21,712 bases of DNA from ZC4RG17 sp035304485 (GCA_035304485.1 DATGPZ010000181.1:1-21712), one strand, 5' to 3'; positions 5,378 through 14,026 are shown, counted from the first letter of the stretch. The notes: generated by a model not told the origin, from the sequence alone. Numbers and translations are program-made.

Positions 5378-6704
5378 GACGCGTCCTCAGTCTCGGTATG
5401 ACGCGGATAGGAGTCCCGGTGAAGTCCATCTCTTCTCGCAGACGATTCTCGATGTAGCGCAGGTAATCGTCGCCGAGCTCGCCGCCGGATACGAACAGGA
5501 CGACCGTCGGCGGCGAGACCGCGGCCTGCACCGCATAGTGGACCTTCGGTCGCCGCCCCTTGCGTACAGGAGGCGGATGAGCCGCCGTCCAGGCGGCAAC
5601 CAGCCGGTTCAGCACACCGGTCGAGATCCGGCGCTCCCGTGACTCGAGGACGGTCTCCACCGCCTCTCCCAGCCGGTTGAGCCGCAGCCCGGTGAGAGCC
5701 GAAACCCTCAGCATCGGAGCCCAACCGAGGAACCCGAGCCGCTGGGCGATGTCACGCTCCAGCATCCATTGGTCTTCGCTGTCGACGGTGTCCCATTTGT
5801 TGACCAGGACGACCAGACCGGCACCCGCTTCGATCACTTCGTCGGCGATCCGCTGGTCCTGACGGGTGACGCCCTCGGAGGCATCGATCAAGAGCAACGC
5901 CACGTCTGCTTCGGCGACGGCCTCCCTGGCCCGCAGGACAGCGTAGAAGTCGGCGTCCTCCGTGATCTGAGGCTTACGCCTGATCCCGGCCGTGTCGACG
6001 AGGACGTAGGGCCGACCGTCGATCTCTACCTCCACGTCCACTGGGTCGCGGGTGGTCCCGGGCTGGTCGGAGACGATCACCCGCTCCTCCCCCACCAGCT
6101 TGTTGAGCAAGGTCGACTTCCCGACGTTGGGCCGGCCCACGATGGCCAAACGGGGCAGACCGTCGTCCGACTCGACGGGCGGGGTCTCCGGCAGTGAGCC
6201 GACGACCTCGTCCAGGAGATCACCCACCCCCCGGCCGTGGAATGCCGAGATGGCCACCGGCTCACCCAAACCGAGGCTCCACATCTGGGCGGCGTCGGCC
6301 TCTCTTTCGGGCGAATCCACCTTGTTGGCGGCCACCACCACTGGTAGACCCGACCGTCGGAGCATCTCCACCACCTCGTGGTCCTCGTCCAGGACCGGAG
6401 TGGTGGCATCCACCACCAGGATCACGGCATCGGCCGATCCCAGGGCTGCCTCGACCTGCTCACGGATCGCCTCTTCGATGCCGTCGGCCGGGTTCACCTC
6501 CCATCCCCCCGTGTCGACGAGCAGGAATCGAGTTCCAGCCCATTCGGCATCGAACTGGCGTCGGTCGCGCGTCACCCCGGGCTGTTCTTCGACCACGGCC
6601 ATTCGCTTTCCGACGATGCGGTTGACCAGAGTCGACTTCCCGACGTTGGGCCGCCCGACGACTGCCACGATCGGCAGGCGGTGATCCTTCGTGGCGGTGG
6701 CCAT
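5367..6704 (-). CDS. der: Ribosome-assembly GTPase Der (EngA)
   Basis: Der has two tandem GTPase domains and a KH-like domain, and acts in 50S subunit maturation. In this 445-aa protein the first P-loop is GRPNVGKST (17-25) with DTGG (64-67) and NKVD (127-130). The second is GRPNVGKST (190-198) with DTAG (237-240) and NKWD (302-305). The C-terminal KH-like domain ends in a basic tail (RLRTRRDR). The ATG at 6704 gives the family length; the same frame stays open another 180 codons upstream, but that part only shadows ispH. It follows ispH by 11 bp and overlaps the 55-aa gene downstream. Confidence 0.96.
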   Translation of the reverse strand: MATATKDHRLPIVAVVGRPNVGKSTLVNRIVGKRMAVVEEQPGVTRDRRQFDAEWAGTRFLLVDTGGWEVNPADGIEEAIREQVEAALGSADAVILVVDATTPVLDEDHEVVEMLRRSGLPVVVAANKVDSPEREADAAQMWSLGLGEPVAISAFHGRGVGDLLDEVVGSLPETPPVESDDGLPRLAIVGRPNVGKSTLLNKLVGEERVIVSDQPGTTRDPVDVEVEIDGRPYVLVDTAGIRRKPQITEDADFYAVLRAREAVAEADVALLLIDASEGVTRQDQRIADEVIEAGAGLVVLVNKWDTVDSEDQWMLERDIAQRLGFLGWAPMLRVSALTGLRLNRLGEAVETVLESRERRISTGVLNRLVAAWTAAHPPPVRKGRRPKVHYAVQAAVSPPTVVLFVSGGELGDDYLRYIENRLREEMDFTGTPIRVIPRLRTRRDR

Positions 6705-6715
6705 ACCTACACCGA

Positions 6716-7762
6716 TCAGGGGGCGATCAGGGCCAGGGCCTGTGTGGCCGTCCACTCCCGGTCTCTCTCCAGCCATCCTTTCTCCTTGGGAGGACGCGCC
6801 GTCACCCCCGCTTCCACGAGGCTGGACAGCGTGGTCACGAAGTTGCGGAGCTGGGGCGGGAGGGGGAAGTATTCGGTTTCTTCGGTGGTCCGCCAGAGCT
6901 CGAAGCCCTGGACCGGGTCGACCCGGTCGATCACTTCTTGGACCAGGTGGTCGGGCGCCGACGCCCCGGCCGTGATGCCGACTACCTCGGCCCCTGCCAG
7001 CCACTCCGCCTGGATTCGGTCGGCGGAGTCGATCCGATAGGCCGGGGTTCCGTTCTCGACCGAGTACCGGACCAGTGCCTGGGTGTTCGAGGAGTTCTCG
7101 GAACCCACGACCAGGATGACGTCGCATTCCTCGGCGAGGCTCGCCACCGCCTCCTGGCGGTTGGTGGTGGCGTAACAGAGATCGGACCTTCGGGCGGTGA
7201 TCAGCGCCGGGAACTGGGAACGGGCGTCCTCGAGGACTTCCTTCCACTCGTGCATTCCCAAGGTGGTCTGGGCCACGAGAGCGACCCTCTCGGGGTCGGA
7301 AGGCCGGAAATCGCCGAGGCCGGTTTCCGGCTCGACCAGTGTGATCGCATCGGGCGCCTCGGCCACCGTTCCCACCGCCTCGTCGTGGCCCTCGTGGCCG
7401 ATGTAGATGATGTCGTAGCCCTTTGCCGCCATTCGCTTGACTTCGTGATGGACCTTCGTCACGAGGGGACAGACGGCGTCGATGACCACCGCCGCCCGCT
7501 CCTCGGCACCGGCCACCACCTCGGGGGCAGAGCCGTGGGCGGACAGCATCACCGGGGCGCCTTCCGGCACCTCGGAGATGTCATCGACGAAGACCACGCC
7601 CACGCGTTCGAACGCCCGCACCACCCATTCGTTGTGCACGATCTGGTGGTAGCAGTAGACGGGAGCCTCGAAGACCCGCACCATCCAGGTGAGAGCCTTG
7701 ATCGCCATCTCGACTCCCGCGCAGAAACCGCGGGGTTCGGCCAGGAGGACACGTTGGACCAT
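6716..7762 (-). CDS. ispH: 4-hydroxy-3-methylbut-2-enyl diphosphate reductase
   Basis: IspH makes IPP and DMAPP from HMBPP in the last step of the MEP isoprenoid pathway, using a 4Fe-4S cluster. The three cluster cysteines are visible: C14 (RGFCAGV), C98 (DAVCPLV) and C196 (SDLCYATTNRQ). Substrate-site residues also match: H43 (HQIVHN), H76 (SAHG), the catalytic glutamate E128 (GHEGHDE) and the NRQ motif at 201-203. The 348-aa length is slightly longer than the roughly 315-aa E. coli enzyme because of a C-terminal tail. It lies between cmk and der; cmk-ispH adjacency is common in other bacterial phyla. The start has only a weak GGA ribosome binding site. Confidence 0.95.
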   Translation of the reverse strand: MVQRVLLAEPRGFCAGVEMAIKALTWMVRVFEAPVYCYHQIVHNEWVVRAFERVGVVFVDDISEVPEGAPVMLSAHGSAPEVVAGAEERAAVVIDAVCPLVTKVHHEVKRMAAKGYDIIYIGHEGHDEAVGTVAEAPDAITLVEPETGLGDFRPSDPERVALVAQTTLGMHEWKEVLEDARSQFPALITARRSDLCYATTNRQEAVASLAEECDVILVVGSENSSNTQALVRYSVENGTPAYRIDSADRIQAEWLAGAEVVGITAGASAPDHLVQEVIDRVDPVQGFELWRTTEETEYFPLPPQLRNFVTTLSSLVEAGVTARPPKEKGWLERDREWTATQALALIAP

Positions 7763-7810
7763 TGCTGTCCAATGGTAGGGACGCGAACCCGCGAAGCGAG
7801 AAAGCCTTCC

Positions 7811-8458
7811 CTAGTCCAGAGACCGTTCACAGAGGGCGATCACCCTGTCCACGACCTGGTCGATCGACAGATCGGTCGTGTCGATCACTACTGCGTCCTC
7901 GGCGGGTCGCAGAGGCGATGTGTCCCGGGTCGAATCGAGCTGGTCACGCCGGCGCAGCGCCGCCTCCACGGCCGCGACCACCTCACCGGTCTCTCCCGAC
8001 CGCCGGGCCGCCCGCACGGCCGGATCGGCGTCGAGGAAGACTTTCACGTCGGCGCCCGGGAATACGACCGTGCCGATGTCGCGACCCTCGACGACGGCCC
8101 GGCTTCCCGTCTTCTGGACCCATTCCCGCTGGGCGGCCACCATTCGTTCTCGGAGCCGGGGATGAGACGACACTGCTGATACGGCAGCCGTGACCTCCGG
8201 CGAGCGGATCTCGGTGGATACGTCACGGTCCCCGAGGAAGGTGCGACCGTTCTCCTGATCTATCTGGATGTCGGCCACGGCGCCCTCGACCGCGTCCGGA
8301 TCGGAAGGGTCGGCACCAGCCTCGAGCACGGCCAGAGTGGCCGCCCGGTAGAAGGCGCCTGTGTCGAGATGGCCGGCACGGAGCCTCTCGGCCACGGCCC
8401 GGCTCACAGTCGATTTCCCCGCCCCGCCCGGGCCGTCGATCGCCACCACGAAAGTCAC
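7811..8458 (-). CDS. cmk: Cytidylate kinase
   Basis: This 215-aa P-loop kinase phosphorylates CMP and dCMP. Motifs are GPGGAGKST (9-17), HLDTGAFYRA (substrate lid region), the RDIGTVVFPGADVKVFLDA segment and RRDQLDSTRDTSPLRPA near the C-terminus, all typical of Cmk. I place the start at GTG 8458: it overlaps the aroA stop as GTGA and has GGAG 5 nt upstream. An ATG at 8491 would only add residues inside aroA. It follows aroA directly, a common actinobacterial arrangement. Confidence 0.94.
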   Translation of the reverse strand: MTFVVAIDGPGGAGKSTVSRAVAERLRAGHLDTGAFYRAATLAVLEAGADPSDPDAVEGAVADIQIDQENGRTFLGDRDVSTEIRSPEVTAAVSAVSSHPRLRERMVAAQREWVQKTGSRAVVEGRDIGTVVFPGADVKVFLDADPAVRAARRSGETGEVVAAVEAALRRRDQLDSTRDTSPLRPAEDAVVIDTTDLSIDQVVDRVIALCERSLD

Positions 8459-9714
8459 AGCTGCTCCAGCATCCTGAAGTACTCGGGCCAAGTCTTGTTG
8501 ACCACCGTCGGATCGGAAACCGACACCCCTTCCACCCGTAGGCCGACCAAGGCCAACGACATGGCCATTCGGTGATCGCCGTATGTCTGGATCTCGGCAC
8601 CGTGGAGTGGCCGCGGACGGATCACGAGCGAGTCATCGACCACGTCCGCCTCGGAACCGAGACGCCGGATCTCGGTCTCGAGTGCCGCCAGCCGATCGGT
8701 TTCTTTCACTCGCAGCGTCGACAGCCCCCGAATCCGAGTCTCCCCATCGGCGAACATCGCCGCCACCGCCACCGCCATCGACCCGTCAGGGGCGTTGGTG
8801 AGGTCCACGTCCACCGGGGCGAGACGTCCGCCCTCGGGCCCGGTGACTTCGACTCCGGCGTCGGTTCGCGCCACCCGACAGCCCATCGCCGCCAGCACGT
8901 CGAGAATGGCGAGGTCCGGCTGAACCGACTGGGGTGGAACGCCGGGGATCACCACGTGGCCACCGGTGATGGCGGCCGCCACGGCTGGATAGACGGCTGC
9001 CGAGGCGTCGGGTTCGATCGCGACATGCGCTTTTCGGTAGCCGGTCGGTTCGACCACGAACCGGTCACCGTCCACCGTCACCTCGGCACCGAAGACGCGC
9101 ATCATCTCGACCGTCCCCTCGAGGTACGACCGGGAGACGACCGGTCCCTGCAACTCGATCTCGACTCTCTCATCGGCCATCGGCGCCACCATCAGGATGG
9201 CCGACGCGAATTGCGAGGAGACGCTGGCATCGACTGTCACCCGCCCTCCGGTGAGCCGCCCGGTTCCCCGCACCTCCACCGGAGGGAAACCCTCCGCTCC
9301 AGAAGCGTCCACGCCCATGGCACCCAAGGCGTCCAGCAGAGCGCCGATCGGCCGCTCCCGCATCCGGGGAATGCCATCGATCTTCGACAGACCTGGGACC
9401 AGGCCCGCGATCGCGGTGACGAATCGAGCTGTCGTTCCCGAGGCACCCACATCTACCACCGCCTCGGGTTCGGCCAGGTCACCACCGGTTCCCAGTACCA
9501 GCCAGGGATCGTCGTTGTCGTCGATCAGGACCCCGTAGCTGCGCAACGCCGAGCGCATCACCGCCGTGTCGTCGGCTTCGAGGGGCCGGTACAGACGGCT
9601 GACTCCTGTCTCCGCCAGCGACGCCACCACCAGGGCGCGGTTGGTCATCGACTTCGAGCCAGGAACCTCGACCCGAGCGTCGACCGGCGATGTGCGGGGG
9701 CGGATGGCGAGCAC
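8455..9714 (-). CDS. aroA: 3-phosphoshikimate 1-carboxyvinyltransferase (EPSP synthase)
   Basis: AroA joins PEP to shikimate-3-phosphate in chorismate synthesis. The 419-aa protein shows the substrate-binding PGSKSMTNRA (18-27), GASGTTARF (90-98), RMRERPIG (117-124), SSQFASAIL (166-174), RVKETDRLAALE and YGDHRMAMS motifs. The GTG at 9714 is the first usable start after an in-frame stop. It has no strong ribosome binding site and is 32 bp from rluB. Its stop overlaps the cmk start. Confidence 0.95.
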   Translation of the reverse strand: MLAIRPRTSPVDARVEVPGSKSMTNRALVVASLAETGVSRLYRPLEADDTAVMRSALRSYGVLIDDNDDPWLVLGTGGDLAEPEAVVDVGASGTTARFVTAIAGLVPGLSKIDGIPRMRERPIGALLDALGAMGVDASGAEGFPPVEVRGTGRLTGGRVTVDASVSSQFASAILMVAPMADERVEIELQGPVVSRSYLEGTVEMMRVFGAEVTVDGDRFVVEPTGYRKAHVAIEPDASAAVYPAVAAAITGGHVVIPGVPPQSVQPDLAILDVLAAMGCRVARTDAGVEVTGPEGGRLAPVDVDLTNAPDGSMAVAVAAMFADGETRIRGLSTLRVKETDRLAALETEIRRLGSEADVVDDSLVIRPRPLHGAEIQTYGDHRMAMSLALVGLRVEGVSVSDPTVVNKTWPEYFRMLEQL

Positions 9715-9746
9715 CTCGGCAAGCTACCCGTATATCAAGCGAGCAC

Positions 9747-10469
9747 TCAAACCGGTTCCTCAGCGGCGGCGTAAACGGCGGCCACCTCCTCGGTCTCGAG
9801 GCGCCTCCAACTCCCCGGGGCCAGTTGGCGATCGCGGATCGGCCCGATCGAGGTCCGGACGAGCCTCTCCACTTCTCGACCCAGGGCGGCACACATCCGT
9901 CGGATCTCTCGGTTCCTCCCCTCCCCCATCACCAGTTCGACCATCGTCTTGCCACCCGAGGAATCGAGCACCCGGGCCGAGAGGGCCGACGCCCGGCCGT
10001 CATCGAGGTCCACTCCCTCGACCAGACGGTCGACCCAGTCACCCGGCGACTCTGCGACGAGCACGACGTAGGTCTTGGTGATGCCGTAGCGCGGATGCAT
10101 CACGTAGTCGGCCAGCGTGCCGTCGTTCGTCAGGAGGATCAGGCCCTCAGAGTCGGCATCCAGACGCCCGACCGGATACACCCTCGGCTCGGAGGGAACC
10201 AGGTCCACCACCGTGCGCCTCCCCTGCGGATCCTCGGCGGTGGAGATGACGCCGACCGGTTTGTACAGGAGGTAGGTGACGAGGTCGGGCTTGATCGGGA
10301 TCGGCTTGCCGTCGATCGCCACCTGCTGGATTTCGGGGTCTACCCGCTCCCCGATCTGTGCCACCCGGCCGTCGACGGTGACCCGACCGGCCGCGATCAG
10401 GTTCTCGGCCGCCCTGCGGGACATCAGGCCGCTGTGAGCGATGGCCTTCTGCAGCTTGGGTCGTTCCAC
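9747..10469 (-). CDS. rluB: Pseudouridine synthase, RluB/RsuA family
   Basis: The 240-aa enzyme has an N-terminal S4 RNA-binding domain (about 3-50, KLQKAIAHSGLMSRRAAENLI) and a pseudouridine synthase domain with the catalytic aspartate in GRLDADSEGLILLTNDG (D104). The family modifies 23S rRNA (RluB) or 16S rRNA (RsuA). Position directly after scpB is the standard actinobacterial and firmicute place for the RluB-type gene. The GTG start lies 5 nt past the scpB stop. The exact rRNA target cannot be told from sequence. Confidence 0.92.
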   Translation of the reverse strand: MERPKLQKAIAHSGLMSRRAAENLIAAGRVTVDGRVAQIGERVDPEIQQVAIDGKPIPIKPDLVTYLLYKPVGVISTAEDPQGRRTVVDLVPSEPRVYPVGRLDADSEGLILLTNDGTLADYVMHPRYGITKTYVVLVAESPGDWVDRLVEGVDLDDGRASALSARVLDSSGGKTMVELVMGEGRNREIRRMCAALGREVERLVRTSIGPIRDRQLAPGSWRRLETEEVAAVYAAAEEPV

Positions 10470-10474
10470 CGAAG

Positions 10475-11044
10475 TCAGACGCCGTCTTCGACCGTCGTCC
10501 TGAAGGTGTCTTCCAGGGCGTCGACCACCTCGGCCGGAGGCACGTGGTCGGCCAAAGGCGGCAGCTCGTCCAACGAACCGAGTCCCATCTTCTCGAGGAA
10601 CAGGCCGGTGGTCCGGTACACCGCCGGATTACCCGGTATCGAGAGACGCCCCGCCTCTTCGATCAAGCCGAGCCGCAGCAGCGTCCGGATCGAGGAATCC
10701 GAGTCGACTCCGCGGATCTCCGACAGCTGGCCACGGCTGACAGGCTGACGGTAGGCGATCACGGCCAGGGTCTCGAGGGCCGCGGAAGACAGCTTGCGAG
10801 CAGTGGCTGACGCCGAGAAACGCTCCAGGTAGGGATAGGCGTCGGGATGTGAGTAGAGGCGCCATCCTCCCGCGACAGATCTGAGCGTCAGCCCTGATCC
10901 GCGTTCTTCCAGCCGCCGGCCCAACTCCGTGAGGAGCTGGTCGACGTCTTCGGTGGTGATCTCTAGCACCTCGGCCAGCTCACCGGCCGGGACCGGCGCC
11001 TCGGTGACGAACAGAATCGCCTCCAGGGCAGCGAGAGGATCCAT
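10475..11044 (-). CDS. scpB: Segregation and condensation protein B
   Basis: ScpB is a winged-helix dimer that binds ScpA and the SMC ATPase in the bacterial condensin. From ATG 11044 it is 189 aa: MDPLAALEAILFVTEAPV, the first winged helix, then KLSSAALETLAVIAYRQPVSRGQLSEIRGV, the second winged helix and the best-conserved block. The ATG shares its A with the scpA stop (TGATG), suggesting coupled synthesis with its partner. A GTG at 11056 is possible but less family-like. The acidic C-terminal tail is variable in the family. Confidence 0.94.
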   Translation of the reverse strand: MDPLAALEAILFVTEAPVPAGELAEVLEITTEDVDQLLTELGRRLEERGSGLTLRSVAGGWRLYSHPDAYPYLERFSASATARKLSSAALETLAVIAYRQPVSRGQLSEIRGVDSDSSIRTLLRLGLIEEAGRLSIPGNPAVYRTTGLFLEKMGLGSLDELPPLADHVPPAEVVDALEDTFRTTVEDGV

Positions 11045-11805
11045 CAGACCGACCACTCGGACACGAACTCACCCGACCCGTCTGCCCGATGGCTCACCTT
11101 GATCTCGCTCAGCCAGTCGTCCTGGCTGATCGCCACCATCCCCCAACGCGCCAGCTCCAGCAGCGCCAGGAAGTAGGCGGCAACCTCCACCGGCCGGCGA
11201 CAGTGTGACACCAGGTCGTCGAACCCCGTCTCGATCTCCTCCGCGATCCGGACTCGAAGCTCGTCGATCGCCGCCTGCACGGAGGGCAGATCCAGATCGA
11301 GGTGGTCCAGGTCGGGCTCGCGATTGGACGTGGCGATGGCATTGGCCGCGATCCGGGCCAGACCGATCGGATCCACCGGGATCAGGACATCGGGAGGACT
11401 GACCCGAATCTCCTGGTCCAGGCCCGACACTCGGGGAACCAGGCGGTTGGTCTCCTGGAGGCGGTGGCGAAGGACGACGGCGACGTCCTTGAAGGTCACG
11501 CAGGTCAGCAGCCGGGCGAGAAGGCGATCGCGCTCCTCCATCAGGGCCAGCTCTTCGTCGAGATCGATCTCGGCATCGGCCGGCAGCAAGGCATGGGCCT
11601 TCAGTTGGACGAGGGTGGCGGCGATGAGGAGGAACTCCGAAGTCACGTCCAGGTCGAGGCGACGCATCTCCTCGAGGTGCGCCACGTACTCGGTGACCAG
11701 ATCAGTGAGTTTGACCGCCGTCACGTCGACCTGGTGACGAGTGATCAGCTGGAGGAGCAGATCGAGGGGACCTTCGAAGACGGAAGTGGAGACGTGGTAG
11801 CTCAT
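11044..11805 (-). CDS. scpA: Segregation and condensation protein A
   Basis: ScpA is the kleisin that bridges SMC heads in the bacterial condensin. The 253-aa protein opens with FEGPLDLLLQLITRHQVDVTAV, the diagnostic N-terminal motif, followed by SEFLLIAATLVQLKAHALLP. The C-terminal winged-helix region includes FLALLELARWGMVAISQ. The ATG at 11805 overlaps the stop of the HD-domain gene as ATGA. The same frame stays open upstream to 12102, but that only shadows the HD gene. No smc or parA gene is in the window. Confidence 0.95.
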   Translation of the reverse strand: MSYHVSTSVFEGPLDLLLQLITRHQVDVTAVKLTDLVTEYVAHLEEMRRLDLDVTSEFLLIAATLVQLKAHALLPADAEIDLDEELALMEERDRLLARLLTCVTFKDVAVVLRHRLQETNRLVPRVSGLDQEIRVSPPDVLIPVDPIGLARIAANAIATSNREPDLDHLDLDLPSVQAAIDELRVRIAEEIETGFDDLVSHCRRPVEVAAYFLALLELARWGMVAISQDDWLSEIKVSHRADGSGEFVSEWSV

Positions 11806-12377
11806 TCGGATTGACCGGCGGTCGGTTGGCCTGACATCGACCGATCCATGGTGGTCGAACGACGGCGACGGATCAACGACCCCAACCCGGGAGGCGACAA
11901 CACAGGCCGGTCGGCGGCAACCAGCAGCTCCCAGTCGTCGGCGTCGAACCACTCTGGGCGCTGACCGTGGTGGTGTCGGGCGAACTCGGTCACGGTGCGG
12001 TCCTCGTCGGCGAGCTCGGCCGCGGCCAGCGTCCCATGGTCCCGGTAGAGGCGCATCCGGGCGGTCAGGGGCAGGCCGAGGCGGATGCAGACCGATGTCC
12101 ACACCCGCCCCACAGGCCCGAGACGAGAGTGGCGCTTGGCGATGTCGTGCAGGAGAGCAGCCCGGACGAGATCCGGCCGATCCGGTTTCCGGGACCGAAC
12201 GAACACCGCCGCCTCGTAGCCGTGCCGTTGATCGGCCACCGGCTGATCGAAGAACGCGTCCCGGGCCACCTGCCTATCGAGCATTTCGGTGACTTCCCGG
12301 CGCTCTTCGGTGGTGAGCGGTCGCGCCAGCAACACGTCGAAGAAGCGTGCTGCCAGGTGTCCCCAGCCGCCGGGCAC
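11802..12377 (-). CDS. HD-domain protein, probable phosphohydrolase
   Basis: The 191-aa protein carries HD-superfamily metal ligands: H52 (QRHGYEAA), H77-D78 (ALLHDIAKRHS), H114 (YRDHGTLAA) and a histidine cluster 135-137 (FARHHHG). That arrangement fits metal-dependent nucleotide phosphohydrolases, but the substrate is not evident. The C-terminal 30 residues are basic and serine/threonine-rich. GTG 12377 is preceded by GGAG 8 nt upstream. It ends with an ATGA overlap into scpA, in the place where parA often sits in related actinobacteria. Any link to chromosome segregation is only positional. Confidence 0.8.
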   Translation of the reverse strand: MPGGWGHLAARFFDVLLARPLTTEERREVTEMLDRQVARDAFFDQPVADQRHGYEAAVFVRSRKPDRPDLVRAALLHDIAKRHSRLGPVGRVWTSVCIRLGLPLTARMRLYRDHGTLAAAELADEDRTVTEFARHHHGQRPEWFDADDWELLVAADRPVLSPPGLGSLIRRRRSTTMDRSMSGQPTAGQSE

Positions 12378-12412
12378 TCAGCGGACTCCGATCATCGCGG
12401 AGAGGCTTGGGC

Positions 12413-12760
12413 TCAGGTGCGTGACTTGCACTCGACGCAGAGCGTCGATTCGGGTCGTGCTTCCAGACGCGCGGCCGGGATCTCCTTGCCGCATCGGGCA
12501 CAGACGCCATAGGTGCCCTCTTCGATCCGGGCGAGGGCACCTTCGACTTCGTCGAGCTGTCGCTTGAGCGTGTCGACCAGACCGAGGCGCTCTGTGCGCT
12601 CGGCAGTGACCGCCCCGGCGTCGGCGAAGCTCTCGCCATAGTCCAGGTCGGAACGCAGATCCCCGGAGGGCGTGGCTCCCAGCTCGGCGAGCTGGTCGAC
12701 GAGCCGTTCCTTCTGCCCCTCGAGGTTGCTTCGGATAGCGTCGATGTCCAAGGTGTTCAT
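12413..12760 (-). CDS. DksA/TraR-family zinc-finger protein
   Basis: The 115-aa protein has an N-terminal coiled-coil region (about 5-80) and a C-terminal C4 zinc finger with C87, C90, C108 and C111 (CARCGKEI...LCVEC). DksA-type proteins insert the coiled coil into the RNA polymerase secondary channel and alter initiation. The segment ESFADAGAVTAERTE is typical of short TraR/DksA-like actinobacterial proteins, whose role is less well defined than E. coli DksA. The ATG at 12760 has no good Shine-Dalgarno and lies in an inverted repeat. It is the first gene after a promoter-containing gap and precedes the HD-scpAB genes. Confidence 0.88.
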   Translation of the reverse strand: MNTLDIDAIRSNLEGQKERLVDQLAELGATPSGDLRSDLDYGESFADAGAVTAERTERLGLVDTLKRQLDEVEGALARIEEGTYGVCARCGKEIPAARLEARPESTLCVECKSRT

Positions 12761-12766
12761 GGGGAG

Positions 12767-12818
12767 TCCAAGGGGGTCGCGGTTGGCCGTGTATGCGAAA
12801 CCGGCCCGTCCCCTTGGA
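12767..12818. repeat. Inverted repeat in the leader of the DksA-like gene
   Basis: TCCAAGGGG (12767-12775) and CCCCTTGGA (12810-12818) pair over 9 bp. The interior can form a second stem (GGCCG with CGGCC). In the leftward transcript the closing arm ends 6 nt before the ATG (12760), so folding would cover the ribosome entry region. Confidence 0.5.
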
Positions 12819-12823
12819 TCCGA

Positions 12824-12829
12824 AGCATA
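12824..12829 (-). promoter_or_regulatory. Possible -10 element of the dksA-like/HD/scpAB transcript
   Basis: TATGCT (12829-12824) would place the start point at about 12818, exactly at the outer edge of the inverted repeat, giving a leader of about 58 nt. No strong -35 is seen. The 144-bp gap after ald is the largest in the minus-strand run, which supports a promoter here. The gap also holds a weak hairpin (12860-12880) that may partly end the ald transcript. Confidence 0.4.
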
Positions 12830-12904
12830 GTCCGGAGACGGCGCAATCAGAGGGGTATAACGGCCCTATCGGATAGCCGTCGTTCGACTTCCTCAGCGAG
12901 CCGA

Positions 12905-14026
12905 TCACCCGTTCGACAGGGCCTCGATGGGGTCGACATAGGGCAACCCCAGGCTGTCGGCCACTCCGGGATGGCAAACGTGCTCGCCTACGAGGTTCAC
13001 GCCCTGGGCGAGTTCCGGATGGGCGGCGATCGCCGGACCCACTCCCTCGTCGGCCAGTGTGAGGACGTAGCGCAGCGTGGCGTTGGTGAGGGCATAGGTC
13101 GAGGTATGGGGCACCGCCCCCGGGATGTTTCCGACCGCGTAGTGGAGTACGCCGTGGCGCTCGAAAACCGGATCCTCATGGGTCGTCTCGTAGCTGGTCT
13201 CGAAACAGCCCCCTTGGTCGATGGCTACGTCCACCAGGACGGCACCTGGTTTCATGGCCCGGACCATGTCCTCGGTCACCAGTTTGGGAGCGGAGGCTCC
13301 CGGCACCAGGACGGTTCCGACCACGAGGTCCGCTCCCACCACCAACTCTTCGACGTTGAGCCGGTTCGAGGCGAGAGTGACGATCCGCCCGCCGTTGTGG
13401 TCGTCGATTCGCCGCAGCTTGGTCACGTCCACGTCCAAGACCGTGACCTCCGCTTGCATACCGGCTGCGATCACGGTGGCGTTCGAGCCGGCCATCCCCG
13501 CCCCGAGGACGACCACTCGAGCAGGGCGGACCCCGGCCACACCACCGAGGAGGATCCCCCGGCCGCCCTGGGCCGCTTCCAAGAAGTAGGCGCCGACCTG
13601 GGTGGCCATGCGACCAGCGATCTCGGACATGGGGGCGAGCAAGGGCAGACTGCCATCGGGGAGCTGGACGGTCTCGTAGCCGATCCCGACGATGTCCCGC
13701 TTCCGGAGCTGAGAAGCGAGATCCGGGTACGCGGCCAGATGGAGGTACGTGAACAGGATCTGACCGGGTCGCAGCATCTCGACCTCGTCGGCCCGGGGCT
13801 CTTTGACCTTCAAGACCAGCTCGGCCTCGCCGAACACGTCTTCGACGCTGGAGACGATCCTCGCGCCCTGACTCTCGTATTCGGGATCGTGGATGCCGGA
13901 ACCGGCCCCGGCGTCCTGTTCCACCAGAACGGTATGCCCTCGGTCGACGAGTTCCCGCACTCCGACTGGAGTGATGGCCACCCGCTGTTCGGCGGTCTTG
14001 GTCTCTCTCGGCACTCCGACGATCAC
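12905..14026 (-). CDS. ald: Alanine dehydrogenase
   Basis: Ald interconverts alanine and pyruvate with NAD+ and ammonia. From GTG 14026 the 373-aa protein begins (M)IVGVPRETKTAEQRVAITP, the family N-terminus. The NAD-binding region shows VVVLGAGMAGSNA, and TYALTNATLRYVLTLADEG and the NLVGEHVCHPGVADSLGLPY end are also typical. I prefer GTG 14026 over ATG 14044 because it overlaps the NUDIX stop as GTGA, has AGGAG about 7 nt upstream, and gives nearly the length of the mycobacterial enzyme. It lies in the pyrG-NUDIX-ald order usual for actinobacteria, but xerD, often between them, is absent. Confidence 0.94.
   Translation of the reverse strand: MIVGVPRETKTAEQRVAITPVGVRELVDRGHTVLVEQDAGAGSGIHDPEYESQGARIVSSVEDVFGEAELVLKVKEPRADEVEMLRPGQILFTYLHLAAYPDLASQLRKRDIVGIGYETVQLPDGSLPLLAPMSEIAGRMATQVGAYFLEAAQGGRGILLGGVAGVRPARVVVLGAGMAGSNATVIAAGMQAEVTVLDVDVTKLRRIDDHNGGRIVTLASNRLNVEELVVGADLVVGTVLVPGASAPKLVTEDMVRAMKPGAVLVDVAIDQGGCFETSYETTHEDPVFERHGVLHYAVGNIPGAVPHTSTYALTNATLRYVLTLADEGVGPAIAAHPELAQGVNLVGEHVCHPGVADSLGLPYVDPIEALSNG

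Noticed and set aside
6705..7247. N-terminal extension of Der
   Set aside because: The frame is open only because it shadows ispH; Der begins properly at 6704.
6938..8179. 413-codon plus-strand frame opposite ispH and cmk
   Set aside because: It covers two conserved genes in antisense, with His/Arg/Asp-rich low-complexity translation and no motifs.
8572..9774. 400-codon plus-strand frame opposite aroA
   Set aside because: Antisense to aroA, whose motifs are complete; the translation resembles no protein family.
11806..12102. N-terminal extension of ScpA
   Set aside because: Shadow of the HD-domain gene; the ATGA-coupled ATG at 11805 gives the normal ScpA N-terminus.
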